This document shows, piece after piece, positions 1 through 7,976 of a stretch of DNA of 34,327 nucleotides. The notes below the pieces were generated by a model that saw nothing but the letters and a program-made list of their open reading frames with translations, was not told where the DNA came from and did not search any database. Source of the stretch: JBBEDC01 sp040881505 (GTDB lineage: Bacteria; Patescibacteriota; Andersenbacteria; UBA10190); the NCBI GenBank assembly GCA_040881505.1, contig JBBEDC010000019.1:1-34327 (forward strand). Reading direction: 5' to 3'. Within the stretch, counting starts at the first letter, position 1. Each line of letters starts with the position of its first letter. A program made the position numbers and the translations under genes.

Positions 1-1742
1 TAGCGAGCGGGGCGATTTTTACAATAGAGAAAAAGAGCGGCAATATATACACCCATACAGATAAGCCCTGGTATGACATAGAGAGGAGTCGCGGCTTCGG
101 TTTTGAGAAATCCGCGAAGAGGTGTCTCGAGTGTGTTGACTGCGCCTAAAGCTGGACCCCAGATGTGACTTTCAGCTGTCCAGGCTGCGTAGCTCAAAAT
201 ATTCTTTGTTATCACGACTGGCGATAGCGATATATCGTACGATGTATCCTGGTGACTAGTTGGCGGGAGCGTAGGGTCTCCGAGAGCTATGGTTCGTATC
301 ACAAGATAAGCGCCTATGATTAGAAGAACCGCACCAATAGTTAGAGCATGGCTTTTTAACTGCGATATATGCACTCTGTTTTGTGACAGAGCGAATAATT
401 CTAAGAACACTACGATAACGGGAAATACAATCGCGGACTCTTTTGAGAGCAAGGCTAATGCGAATAGAGCGCTCCAGACGATAAATCGATTCCAAGAGGG
501 GTTAGAGCGGAATCGAGCATACGTTAGAATAGCGAGGAGAATAAAGATAACGGCGATAACGTCTTGAGCTGAGCTAATCCAGTAGGCGATGTCTGCCTTC
601 GATGAAAGAGAAAGCCATATGAGAGCACCGCTGAAGGCAAGCAATCGTGAAATTCCAAAAAGGCGTGTTACAGCATATATGAGCGAAGCTGCAATGCTGA
701 AAAGAATCAACTGAGTGAGATGGTGAGCTATTGCTGACAGTCCAAAGAATGTATAGGTGAGCAATGGAAACAGTGAGTAACTTATCGGCCGGTAGAATCC
801 AATCGGATGAGCAGGTTCGTCTCCTGAAAGAATGTACGTGTGGTTCGTGAATATGAGCTTGAGCGGATCCTGAGCTAACGTCTTTACGCGAAGTAGGATA
901 GAGATGTCATCCTGAAAGAAGAATAGATGCAGGGCAGGGTAGTAGAATACAAAAATTATTCCAGTTAAGATCACGCTTGCTATGAATATCTCCTTTAGCG
1001 TGATTTGGGCTAACTGACGTTGCCACCATTCAGATTGTGGTAACGTAGCAAATACATTCGGTTGTTTATATCGAATAATTCCAATCATTCCAATGGCTAA
1101 TAACGCGATGGCAGGCCAGATGGCTACGTTTTCAGAGTCAGTTATCCAGCGTCCGACAAGATTAAGTGTTGAAGGATTTTCGTACGTTACAAACCCAAGA
1201 TCTCCCGGCCTATAATCTCCATTCAATGTTAGTTCATGATCAGGGTATTTTGTGCCGTCAATCTCACGACGGAGTAAGAGCGCTGTGTCTTTAGGCAGCT
1301 CCGGAGCCTCGATTGCCACCTTCACCATTTTTCCTTGAGTGTCTAAGATCGCTTCAAAAGGAAAGTGAAGGAAGTGCTCCCCGAGTACGCTTTCCTTTTC
1401 AGGAGTTGGAGTCATAGCTATGTCTTGTGTATATGTTTGTCCGAGAGTAGTAATGACTGTTCGGATATCCTTATCTTCTGATGGGTATCGAATATGAAGT
1501 ATGAGCGTAGTAGAGTCAGGCGCTTCGAGAGGATCGGCGAGGAACAAGGTAATCCCAGAGAGCGAGTTATCCGGAGTCGTAATTTGCTGCGATATGGTTA
1601 CGTTTTGGTATAGGGGTAGAGTGCGACTATCGTCAGGTAGATTTACTGTGTGAACAAGAGGACTAGGTCGGTGCGCAGCAGCAAGTAATATACCGGCTAG
1701 ACTGATAGTCAGAGCAGTGATAATTTTCTGTCGGAGTGTCAT
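1..1742 (-). CDS. GT-C superfamily membrane glycosyltransferase, C-terminus cut by window edge
   Basis: Reading from the ATG at 1742 down to base 1 gives 580 codons with no stop, so the gene continues past the left edge. Residues 5-22 form a first membrane helix. Residues about 45-190 are an extracytoplasmic beta-rich region. Several membrane helices follow from about residue 208. FFFQDDISILL (D278, D279) lies in the position of the acidic motif in the first large loop of GT-C enzymes, and FYRPISYSLF (317-326) resembles the YRP motif of Tmtc/PMT-like members. These enzymes usually move a sugar from a polyprenyl-phosphate donor on the outer face of the membrane; the acceptor here is unknown. 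The gene is transcribed away from the YfhO-type gene that starts about 100 bases to its right. The frame has no good Shine-Dalgarno site. The family call is solid, the substrate is not known. Confidence 0.8.
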   Translation of the reverse strand, partial: MTLRQKIITALTISLAGILLAAAHRPSPLVHTVNLPDDSRTLPLYQNVTISQQITTPDNSLSGITLFLADPLEAPDSTTLILHIRYPSEDKDIRTVITTLGQTYTQDIAMTPTPEKESVLGEHFLHFPFEAILDTQGKMVKVAIEAPELPKDTALLLRREIDGTKYPDHELTLNGDYRPGDLGFVTYENPSTLNLVGRWITDSENVAIWPAIALLAIGMIGIIRYKQPNVFATLPQSEWWQRQLAQITLKEIFIASVILTGIIFVFYYPALHLFFFQDDISILLRVKTLAQDPLKLIFTNHTYILSGDEPAHPIGFYRPISYSLFPLLTYTFFGLSAIAHHLTQLILFSIAASLIYAVTRLFGISRLLAFSGALIWLSLSSKADIAYWISSAQDVIAVIFILLAILTYARFRSNPSWNRFIVWSALFALALLSKESAIVFPVIVVFLELFALSQNRVHISQLKSHALTIGAVLLIIGAYLVIRTIALGDPTLPPTSHQDTSYDISLSPVVITKNILSYAAWTAESHIWGPALGAVNTLETPLRGFLKTEAATPLYVIPGLICMGVYIAALFLYCKNRPAR

Positions 1743-1788
1743 TGGTTGTGTTGTGGCTTGCTTATACGAGCTGTTGTACCATATTTTT
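1743..1788. promoter_or_regulatory. Short divergent intergenic region
   Basis: This is the only non-coding gap between the left-going GT-C gene and the right-going YfhO-type gene if the latter starts near 1789. On the minus strand a TATAAG hexamer at about 1761-1766 could be a -10 box for the GT-C gene, but no convincing -35 box sits upstream. Both genes must be driven from here or from within each other's 5' ends. Confidence 0.25.
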
Positions 1789-1861
1789 GTGGATTCCCTA
1801 ACAGCACTCTCCCACAAGAAGACTTTGAGTTTAATTATCCTAATTGTCCTCTGTTTTTTTT
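1789..1861 (+). other. Probable lost N-terminus of the YfhO-type protein, in a different frame
   Basis: In frame 1, a GTG at 1789 opens a stretch that includes two lysines and a clear membrane helix (KKTLSLIILIVLCFF) and runs into a run of eight T at 1854-1861. Downstream of the run, frame 2 continues with AAKWLLQGAWFPDE, which is the usual loop after the first helix of YfhO proteins. Skipping one T (a +1 shift) joins the two into a normal positively charged N-terminus plus helix. Without the shift, frame 1 stops at the TGA at 1897-1899, and frame 2 can only start at the TTG right after the TAA at 1841-1843. Confidence 0.6.
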
Positions 1862-4351
1862 GCTGCAAAGTGGCTGTTACAAGGTGCGTGGTTTCCTGAT
1901 GAGTTGCAGGATTTTATTTCAATTACTGTTCCGATAGAGAATATATTCTCGCAAGTCCAAAGATCGGGAGACTCTCCTCTCTGGGCACCAGAATTAGCAG
2001 GAGGATACCCGCTGCTTTCCATTGGGCAGTTGAGCTACTGGTATCCGCCTCACATGGCTTTACGTCAATTTCTGCCAGGTGTTTGGGTCCTCAACATATC
2101 ACTTCTCCTGCACAGCATACTGGCAGCAGTTGGAACGTTTTATCTCCTGAGGCTAAATAAGGTTGGGGTGTTAGCTTCAGCGCTGGGTTCGCTACTGCTG
2201 CCACTAAGCGGAGCGTTTGTAGGCAAGTTCATATTAATCAGCATTATATTGCCATTCATGTGGGTACCGCTGCTGTTTTATCTGCTGCAGCAATTCCTCG
2301 AACGAGGCCGTCTGATACATTTGTTGTATTGGCTGCTATCAAGTGTGCTAGTGGTGCTGGTAGGTCATCCGCAGATAATGGTTCAGATATTTCTGTTCGA
2401 ATCCCTTTTTATTCTTTGTCTATTGTACTTCGACTGGAGGCGCCTTCGAAGAGCTGCTCTCATTCTTTTGGGCAGTATACTGGTGTTTGGGTTGACCTCC
2501 TTCCAGCTCCTCCCTATTTTAGATGTCGTTCCATTTACGGATCGAGCAGGGGGAGTTAATACTGACGAAGAGTTGTTTGATTTCAATTTTCCTATTGAGG
2601 CTCTAAAGGGAGTGGTATTAGCTCACCCGTTCGGTCGTGGGGAGTCGTATGTCGGGCCGAAAAATGAAGCAGAACTGTCCAGCTATATCGGTTTTGGCGC
2701 AGTTGTATTAGCTTGTGTTGGTTTTGTGGCTGGCAGGCGTAAATACCCAGCTATCTGGATCTTTTCTGTTGTTAGTGTAGTGGTTGGAATGCTGTTAGCT
2801 CTTGGGGGAGATACTCCCGTGTATAGGTGGCTTGTTAGTGTTGGCTGGAAGTATTTTAACGTTCCGGCCCGCTTCTTTTTATTTACTCACTTCGGACTGG
2901 TGTTTCTAGCAGCTCTTGGATTCCAGTACCTGGCAAGTAGGGTTCCAAGGAAAGGTTTAGCGTTACCGTACAAAGGGATGCTTATTGTTTTGGCTCTTGT
3001 CCCTACCCTTTGGGTAAGTTGGTCTTGGTATGAAGGTGTGCCATGGGAACATACAGATGAACCAGCTTTAGCCACAGTCCTAAAGGGAAAAGGCGGTTTT
3101 GTCCGAACATTTTCGAAGGGACGAATAATGGATACGGCACCCAATAGCAACTTTGGAATTACGGTATGGGACCCTGCTTGCTCAGAGTGCACATATCGCC
3201 AAAGCTTTGTGGCTCAATTCGATACCTTAAACGGCATACGCTTGCGTCTTGCTCCCGGTACGATGAGCGGGCTTATAACTGTGACGCTATATACCGATAG
3301 TGGAGAACAGTTGCGTGCAGCCGCACTGCGGACGGAAGAAATAATTGACGCCGAATGGAGTGAGTTTATCTTCGACCCGCTGCAAGGGGTATTGGGAAGT
3401 GGGCTGTACTTCGAAGTTACGTCCGACATAGCAGAAAGAAAGAACGCTCCTCGCCTTTACATCCACACGAATCCGGATAACGAGCAGTATGATCCTACTG
3501 GTGAGGTCGCAATTTGTGATGATGTATGTACGGAGGTTGTCGCGGATTCCAATACAGTGGATCTTGATTTTCAAGTAACAACACCAAGAAGTGGTTCGAC
3601 GAGTCGACAGGAAGCGTTATCGCTTAATGTGCCAGCAGGGTATGGGCTCGGCACTGCGCAGTGGGCGGGATCCCTCGGCATAGTTGATGTTGTTGATTAC
3701 ATCGAAGTGTTTGGTGGACAAGAGTCAAACATTTCATGGGAAGAACATCGCTCACTAATAAATCGCTTTCCGGTTACTCATTTCGTTTCGCTGTTTCCTC
3801 CTCATCGATACGTGACAGATGTACCTAATTTGGTAGAAGAAGCATCTGTTCCTTTTGAAGATGAATTTATACGTGTATATCGAAACGATGAGGCCTTTCC
3901 AAGGGTGCAGTTTGCAGAGAATGTAAGGGCTATGTCTGGCCCCTTAGAGCAGCGCAAGGTTATGGCAGAGCTATCTTCCACCGATCAGGGCGTTGTGGTA
4001 GCAGATATACCCGAAAATGCTGAATTTGAATCCGGAGGCAGGGCGGAAATCCTAACAGACAAACGCAATCGTGTTGTTATACAAACGACACAGGCGTCGG
4101 AAGGGTTTTTGGTTGTGCGGGATGTATTGCTGCCTGGATGGACAGCAAGTGTGGATGGCGTTGAGACTCCAATACATCGTACTGATAGTCTGTTTCGAGG
4201 GGTTATTGTGCCTGCCGGGGAGCACGAGGTGATATTTGAGTATAATCCAGGTTGGATACAACCAGCGATACGCATATCAACTGCAGCATTTATCATTACT
4301 CTGATACTTGGGTATTTCGGTTTCAAGACTATGATATTCTCAAATAAATGA
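1844..4351 (+). CDS. YfhO-family polytopic membrane protein (GT-C-like glycosyltransferase)
   Basis: The frame opens with TTG at 1844 and codes for 835 residues. About ten membrane helices occupy residues 60-400, a long soluble part spans about 410-800, and one last helix lies near the C-terminus (808-828). The soluble part ends with LLPGWTASVDGVETPIHR, then VPAGEHEVIFEYNPG, the hallmark of the YfhO family, in which a loop of this type closes before the final helix. YfhO members are linked to glycosylation of lipoteichoic acid and other surface polymers with polyprenyl-linked sugars. Residues about 450-575 form an inserted beta-rich domain that resembles the one in the neighbouring left gene. 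The TTG start is doubtful: the first membrane helix seems to be encoded in the upstream frame across the T8 run at 1854-1861. The stop overlaps the next start as ATGA, so the two genes are translated together. Confidence 0.85.
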   Translation: MSSVFFAAKWLLQGAWFPDELQDFISITVPIENIFSQVQRSGDSPLWAPELAGGYPLLSIGQLSYWYPPHMALRQFLPGVWVLNISLLLHSILAAVGTFYLLRLNKVGVLASALGSLLLPLSGAFVGKFILISIILPFMWVPLLFYLLQQFLERGRLIHLLYWLLSSVLVVLVGHPQIMVQIFLFESLFILCLLYFDWRRLRRAALILLGSILVFGLTSFQLLPILDVVPFTDRAGGVNTDEELFDFNFPIEALKGVVLAHPFGRGESYVGPKNEAELSSYIGFGAVVLACVGFVAGRRKYPAIWIFSVVSVVVGMLLALGGDTPVYRWLVSVGWKYFNVPARFFLFTHFGLVFLAALGFQYLASRVPRKGLALPYKGMLIVLALVPTLWVSWSWYEGVPWEHTDEPALATVLKGKGGFVRTFSKGRIMDTAPNSNFGITVWDPACSECTYRQSFVAQFDTLNGIRLRLAPGTMSGLITVTLYTDSGEQLRAAALRTEEIIDAEWSEFIFDPLQGVLGSGLYFEVTSDIAERKNAPRLYIHTNPDNEQYDPTGEVAICDDVCTEVVADSNTVDLDFQVTTPRSGSTSRQEALSLNVPAGYGLGTAQWAGSLGIVDVVDYIEVFGGQESNISWEEHRSLINRFPVTHFVSLFPPHRYVTDVPNLVEEASVPFEDEFIRVYRNDEAFPRVQFAENVRAMSGPLEQRKVMAELSSTDQGVVVADIPENAEFESGGRAEILTDKRNRVVIQTTQASEGFLVVRDVLLPGWTASVDGVETPIHRTDSLFRGVIVPAGEHEVIFEYNPGWIQPAIRISTAAFIITLILGYFGFKTMIFSNK

Positions 4352-4998
4352 ACTGGTTACAGATCAGCAAAATACTGGCCGCTGTAGCAATTACAGGATT
4401 GTTTTTGTTTGCGGGCTACAGCTGGCTTGCACAAGAAATCCAGCGTCCTACGGTTACCATTGATGCGTCTTACAACGTCGTTGACCTCGGACTACCTGTG
4501 TATGCTCAGTTTATTACGACTCAACGACTTCAGTTATCGCCAACCCGAGTTTCCCACCTCGTTATTCCTATACACAATCCCACCGAACAAGAGCATGAGT
4601 TTATGGTTCGACTGATTAAGGATGACGACGTAATAGAGGAATGGCAGGCGCCTAGTGGCCAGGGGCTGCACGAGGCTCGGTTTTCTCTGATGGAGCCGAC
4701 ACTTTTAGAAGGAGAGCTTGATGTTCAGTTTGATGGAGGCGCCTTTACTCACGAGCAAAAAGAAACAGCACCTCGTATTTTTGTCGAGAAGTCCGCAAAA
4801 AGCTACCCTGATGGAAACTACAGAATTGCCAGTAATGAAAAAGAAGGGAGCATAGGACTTACGGTGTATGAGGTGGTGCCTCAAACGACTGTTTTCCTCG
4901 AGCAACTGGAAAGCGAACCATCGGATACAGTTATATTTCTAGCCGCGCTTATCCTACTATCTTTTCTCCTCATTACCGCTCCGTTTGTACTGTTTTGA
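4348..4998 (+). CDS. Two-helix membrane-anchored protein of unknown function
   Basis: The protein has 216 residues: a membrane helix at 9-25, an extracytoplasmic beta-rich region at about 45-185 and a second helix at about 193-214. It starts inside the stop of the YfhO-type gene (ATGA), so it is probably a partner of that protein. Residues from Q59 onward (QRLQLSPTRVSHLVIPI) align by eye with the inserted domains of the YfhO-type protein and the left-edge GT-C protein, which suggests a stand-alone copy of the same sandwich domain. I do not recognise a named family. The 3' end overlaps the convergent small membrane protein gene on the other strand by 42 bases. Confidence 0.7.
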   Translation: MNWLQISKILAAVAITGLFLFAGYSWLAQEIQRPTVTIDASYNVVDLGLPVYAQFITTQRLQLSPTRVSHLVIPIHNPTEQEHEFMVRLIKDDDVIEEWQAPSGQGLHEARFSLMEPTLLEGELDVQFDGGAFTHEQKETAPRIFVEKSAKSYPDGNYRIASNEKEGSIGLTVYEVVPQTTVFLEQLESEPSDTVIFLAALILLSFLLITAPFVLF

Positions 4999-5280
4999 CC
5001 AGAATAGTATTGCTACTAACAAGAGTAATGACCAGGTAGCTAAGGCAAGAGCGAAATGAATTAGGGGCGGTAGAGGCGATAGGAATGATAGCGGGAAGGT
5101 AAGTGCGGCTGCTGTGATGAGCGCAAATATTCCGAGTAGTGTCAGGTATCGTCTCGGCATTTGAAATGCAAACAGGATAAGTGCTACGGCAAATAGTCCG
5201 AGACTAATAGCTTTTGGAACAGGGAGCAGGAAGAGGGGGAGGGATATGAGGGCGATATAGCTTGGTATCTTCTGGTTCAT
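4957..5280 (-). CDS. Small four-helix membrane protein, module partner A
   Basis: The 107-residue protein is almost entirely hydrophobic, with about four membrane helices (8-23, 25-41, 47-66, 72-93) and a basic and acidic tail ending KQYKRSGNEEKR. It begins 4 bases after the stop of the 455-residue GT-C-like gene. A protein of the same size and layout (107 against 109 residues) sits in the same position after the second GT-C-like gene at 7645-7974, so the two pairs look like copies of one module. Function is unknown; a subunit or stabiliser of the upstream GT-C-like protein is an inference from position only. The end overlaps the convergent gene at 4998 by 42 bases. Confidence 0.65.
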   Translation of the reverse strand: MNQKIPSYIALISLPLFLLPVPKAISLGLFAVALILFAFQMPRRYLTLLGIFALITAAALTFPLSFLSPLPPLIHFALALATWSLLLLVAILFWSKQYKRSGNEEKR

Positions 5281-5284
5281 ATAT

Positions 5285-6652
5285 CTATTTGGGCAGAGTT
5301 AAGATCACGGCTCCGTCATTTTCGTACGCGACATCGAGGTCAAATGGAAAGACGTTGTCACTCTCGCGATTCCTAAATAGGACCAAGTGCGTGTATTCAA
5401 CTTCGCGCAACTCATCTTCACTGGACTTCCAGAAAGAATCAGAAGGTTTAATGCCTTCCCATTTGAGATCGCTGAATATAGGAATCCACTCACTGTGTCT
5501 ATTTACATCTGACGATACAATGTAGCTTGTAGGTGATAAATTACTTTTCATCCAATCAATGGCAGCTCGCTCGTCTCGATGCAGGCGAGCGTACTTGCCG
5601 GGAGATTCATAAAAATTGAAAGTGCTCGCTGCAATCCGTAGCTGGTCAGGCAGTACCGTAAAAATTAAAAGAAGGATTACAGCTCCTTGAAGGGCTGGCT
5701 GTTTAAGTATGTTTGAAACGAGGAATAGCAGTCCTGTGCCGGCAAAAATAGATACTGTAAGGATGTAGTAAGATAAAAAGCGATCAGGGAAAATTCCTAC
5801 ACCAAGCCTGTCGTTAAATGTTGTTAACAAGGCTAGAGACGCAAGAATAAAGAGAGTAATCTTGAAATGAGTTTTTTGTTTTGAACGGGCAAGCGCTATA
5901 ACCCCAAAAGTACTCAGAAGAACAAATACGCCAAAAGGTCGGTAGATACTTTCGGTTAGTGGGTAGCTGTTTTCCTCGAAACTGCGGAACAGAACATTAG
6001 CGCTCTGGAAATGTGAAAAGACTAATATGGCTACTGCGACACCAGCCCCTGCAATCCCAAGGGATAGCAGGATTTTCTGAAATGGAAGCGTGCGAAGGGC
6101 TCGCGACAGAAAGCTGAGTATAATGGCAATCGTTGCAAGTAGCCCACTAATAGGATGAAGAAAATACGCCACCACAGTTAACACAATTGACCATTTCCAC
6201 TTAGTTGAAGCGGCTCGCTCAACTGCCACTATGAATGCTGGAAGACTGAGAAGCTGCGCGAGCGTCGCATCTTCCGTGTGACGCGTAATATCGATCGTCG
6301 CCAAGGCCCACACAAGCGCACTGATGGCTGCGGCACGAAGACCTCCGATACGGTACGCTACGAATCCTACAGCCGCCGCAGTGGCTATGTGCCCAAGGGT
6401 TACCCACCAAATAAACTGCATTTCAAGGCCGACGGGAATCCAGGAGGTTGTCCAGAGAAGGAAAATAGATGCTGGATACCAGGAATTAGTCAGGATTGCT
6501 GGAAAGCTTTCAAGTACCCGTAGTAGGTACCGTGTTGTGTCGCCCCCGACAGGAAAGGATGCGTGCAGCGGATACTGCAGAATCATAAATAAAACAATGC
6601 CTACAACTATCGCTATCTCAATTTTCGAAATTCGGGACATACCAGGAGACAT
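5285..6652 (-). CDS. GT-C-like polytopic membrane protein, module copy A
   Basis: This protein has 455 residues and about 10-11 membrane helices. After the first helix comes SFPVGGDTTRY, matching SFPMGGDPVRY in the paralogue at 7977-9434; both also share a HTED/HFEN motif followed by LAxLLSL, and a C-terminal soluble part with VNRHSEWIP, EYTHLVLFRNRES and a final valine/isoleucine-rich strand. The glycine-aspartate motif in the first loop fits the acidic site of GT-C glycosyltransferases, but no exact family is recognised. The start overlaps the end of the epimerase gene by 35 bases; the second methionine at 6640 is an equally good start and cuts the overlap to 23 bases. The gene is followed by a small membrane protein gene with a 4-base gap. 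Confidence 0.75.
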   Translation of the reverse strand: MSPGMSRISKIEIAIVVGIVLFMILQYPLHASFPVGGDTTRYLLRVLESFPAILTNSWYPASIFLLWTTSWIPVGLEMQFIWWVTLGHIATAAAVGFVAYRIGGLRAAAISALVWALATIDITRHTEDATLAQLLSLPAFIVAVERAASTKWKWSIVLTVVAYFLHPISGLLATIAIILSFLSRALRTLPFQKILLSLGIAGAGVAVAILVFSHFQSANVLFRSFEENSYPLTESIYRPFGVFVLLSTFGVIALARSKQKTHFKITLFILASLALLTTFNDRLGVGIFPDRFLSYYILTVSIFAGTGLLFLVSNILKQPALQGAVILLLIFTVLPDQLRIAASTFNFYESPGKYARLHRDERAAIDWMKSNLSPTSYIVSSDVNRHSEWIPIFSDLKWEGIKPSDSFWKSSEDELREVEYTHLVLFRNRESDNVFPFDLDVAYENDGAVILTLPK

Positions 6653-7595
6653 ACCAGTCGACGAATTCCTTCACCCCTTCTTCTATCGGCGTTGTTGGGC
6701 TATATCCGATTACCTCGCGCGCTCGAGATATATCAGCCCAAGTAGCAGGAATATCCCCTTTCGGGAGTGGAACTTCTTCAATGATCGCTGCTCTACCCAG
6801 TGCAGATTCAAGCGCTTTGATCAGTCGAGGTAATGGAACTGCATCGTTCTCTCCGAGGTTAAAGACCTGGTATCCGTTCGGGTTATCGAGCGAGGCAATA
6901 ATTCCTTGGACCGTATCATCGATGTATGTAAAATCTCTTTTCGTGCTGCTGCCGCGCATTGGTAGAAGAGTCCCTGTCCGGATGGCTCGTGCAAATGTAA
7001 ACAATGCCATCTCGGGTCTGCCCCATGGTCCGTATACTGTGAAGAAGCGAAGAGCGGTTATTGGTGTCTCATACATGTTATTCCAAGTTGCACACATCAG
7101 CTCTGTGGCAGCTTTCGTAGCAGCGTAGGGAGACATGGGACTTGTAACATCCATATCTTCGCGAAATGGAAGTTCGGTAATGCCGCCATACACAGAAGAA
7201 CTTGAAGCAACTACGACATGCTCTATATTATGTTTTCGAGCTGCTTCTAAAACAGAAATAGTTCCTTCCACGTTAGCCTGGGCGTACACGAATGGATTAT
7301 CCATACTCTGCTGAACTGAGGCCCAGGCAGCTAGATGAATGATTTTTGTAATCTTCTGCTCACGAATTGTTTGCTCTAAAAGGGCGTGATCCAAAATATC
7401 GCCCCGAGTCACGACAGGCTTTGCGTTTGTGAACATATTCTCAATTCGTGCCTCTTTGAGCCGTGGGTCGTATCGATCGTTAAAATCGTCGATAATGACA
7501 ACCGTATCTCCTCGCTCAAGAAGCGCTTTAGCTACGTGAGACCCGATAAAGCCAGCCCCTCCGGTTATAAGAATACTATTATGCATACTTTGCAT
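6618..7595 (-). CDS. NAD-dependent epimerase, UDP-glucuronate 4-epimerase-like
   Basis: A 325-residue short-chain dehydrogenase/epimerase of the extended class. The nucleotide-binding motif TGGAGFIGSH is at 11-20, and the catalytic set is S132/S133 with Y157 and K161 (YAATK). DDFNDRYDPRLKEARI (36-51) is typical of UDP-glucuronate 4-epimerases of the LpsL/CapI kind, which convert UDP-GlcA to UDP-GalA; other NDP-sugar 4-epimerases remain possible. A matching source of UDP-GlcA could be the nucleotide-sugar dehydrogenase at 29691-31072. The start could also be the fourth residue, methionine at 7586. The gene lies between the two GT-C-like modules, 49 bases after the first small membrane protein gene, and its end overlaps the second GT-C-like gene. 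Confidence 0.88.
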   Translation of the reverse strand: MQSMHNSILITGGAGFIGSHVAKALLERGDTVVIIDDFNDRYDPRLKEARIENMFTNAKPVVTRGDILDHALLEQTIREQKITKIIHLAAWASVQQSMDNPFVYAQANVEGTISVLEAARKHNIEHVVVASSSSVYGGITELPFREDMDVTSPMSPYAATKAATELMCATWNNMYETPITALRFFTVYGPWGRPEMALFTFARAIRTGTLLPMRGSSTKRDFTYIDDTVQGIIASLDNPNGYQVFNLGENDAVPLPRLIKALESALGRAAIIEEVPLPKGDIPATWADISRAREVIGYSPTTPIEEGVKEFVDWYVSWYVPNFEN

Positions 7596-7644
7596 AGTAG
7601 CAATCTATCTGGTTGGAAGCTATACATGAACAATTTTAGGCTTT

Positions 7645-7974
7645 TTAGCCTCGTCGTCTCTTGGCAATATAGTATTGCTGGATGCGCCAGGTAGTTCCAA
7701 GTGCAAGTGTCCAAAGTCCGAGACTGAGTGCGAGTCGTCGTAGTGCAAGCTGATCGGCTGGCCAAGGCTCAGGAAGAATGAAGGCAAAAGCTACAACAAT
7801 AGCTGGAGGAAGAAGGAAAAAAAGCGTTTCTTTTGATGAATGAAGCAGGGCCCAGGCTATACCCAGAATAAACCCCACGATTGTGAGCGGAAAGGTTTCC
7901 AGATCGGTCAGCGCAATTCCGTAGGCAACTAAAATTAGAGAGCTTACCATAATCAATTCAAGCAAGTTCTTCAT
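7645..7974 (-). CDS. Small four-helix membrane protein, module partner B
   Basis: The protein has 109 residues, about four membrane helices (5-21, 27-43, 49-67, 80-98) and a strongly basic tail (KRRRG). It starts two bases after the stop of the GT-C-like gene at 7977 and so occupies the same place in its module as the 107-residue protein at 4957-5280. Shared sequence is limited to the hydrophobic pattern and the LALxxxxW stretch before the last helix. No known family is recognised. Its stop codon lies inside a small 5-base-pair inverted repeat (7638-7651) that lacks a T tract and is not a convincing terminator. Confidence 0.65.
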   Translation of the reverse strand: MKNLLELIMVSSLILVAYGIALTDLETFPLTIVGFILGIAWALLHSSKETLFFLLPPAIVVAFAFILPEPWPADQLALRRLALSLGLWTLALGTTWRIQQYYIAKRRRG

Positions 7975-7976
7975 AG

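Noticed and set aside
6324..6833. Open frame of 169 residues on the plus strand
   Set aside because: It is antisense to the GT-C-like and epimerase genes, with low-complexity basic composition and no motif.
7638..7651. Inverted repeat AGGCT-N4-AGCCT as a terminator
   Set aside because: The stem has only five pairs and no T tract follows on either strand.
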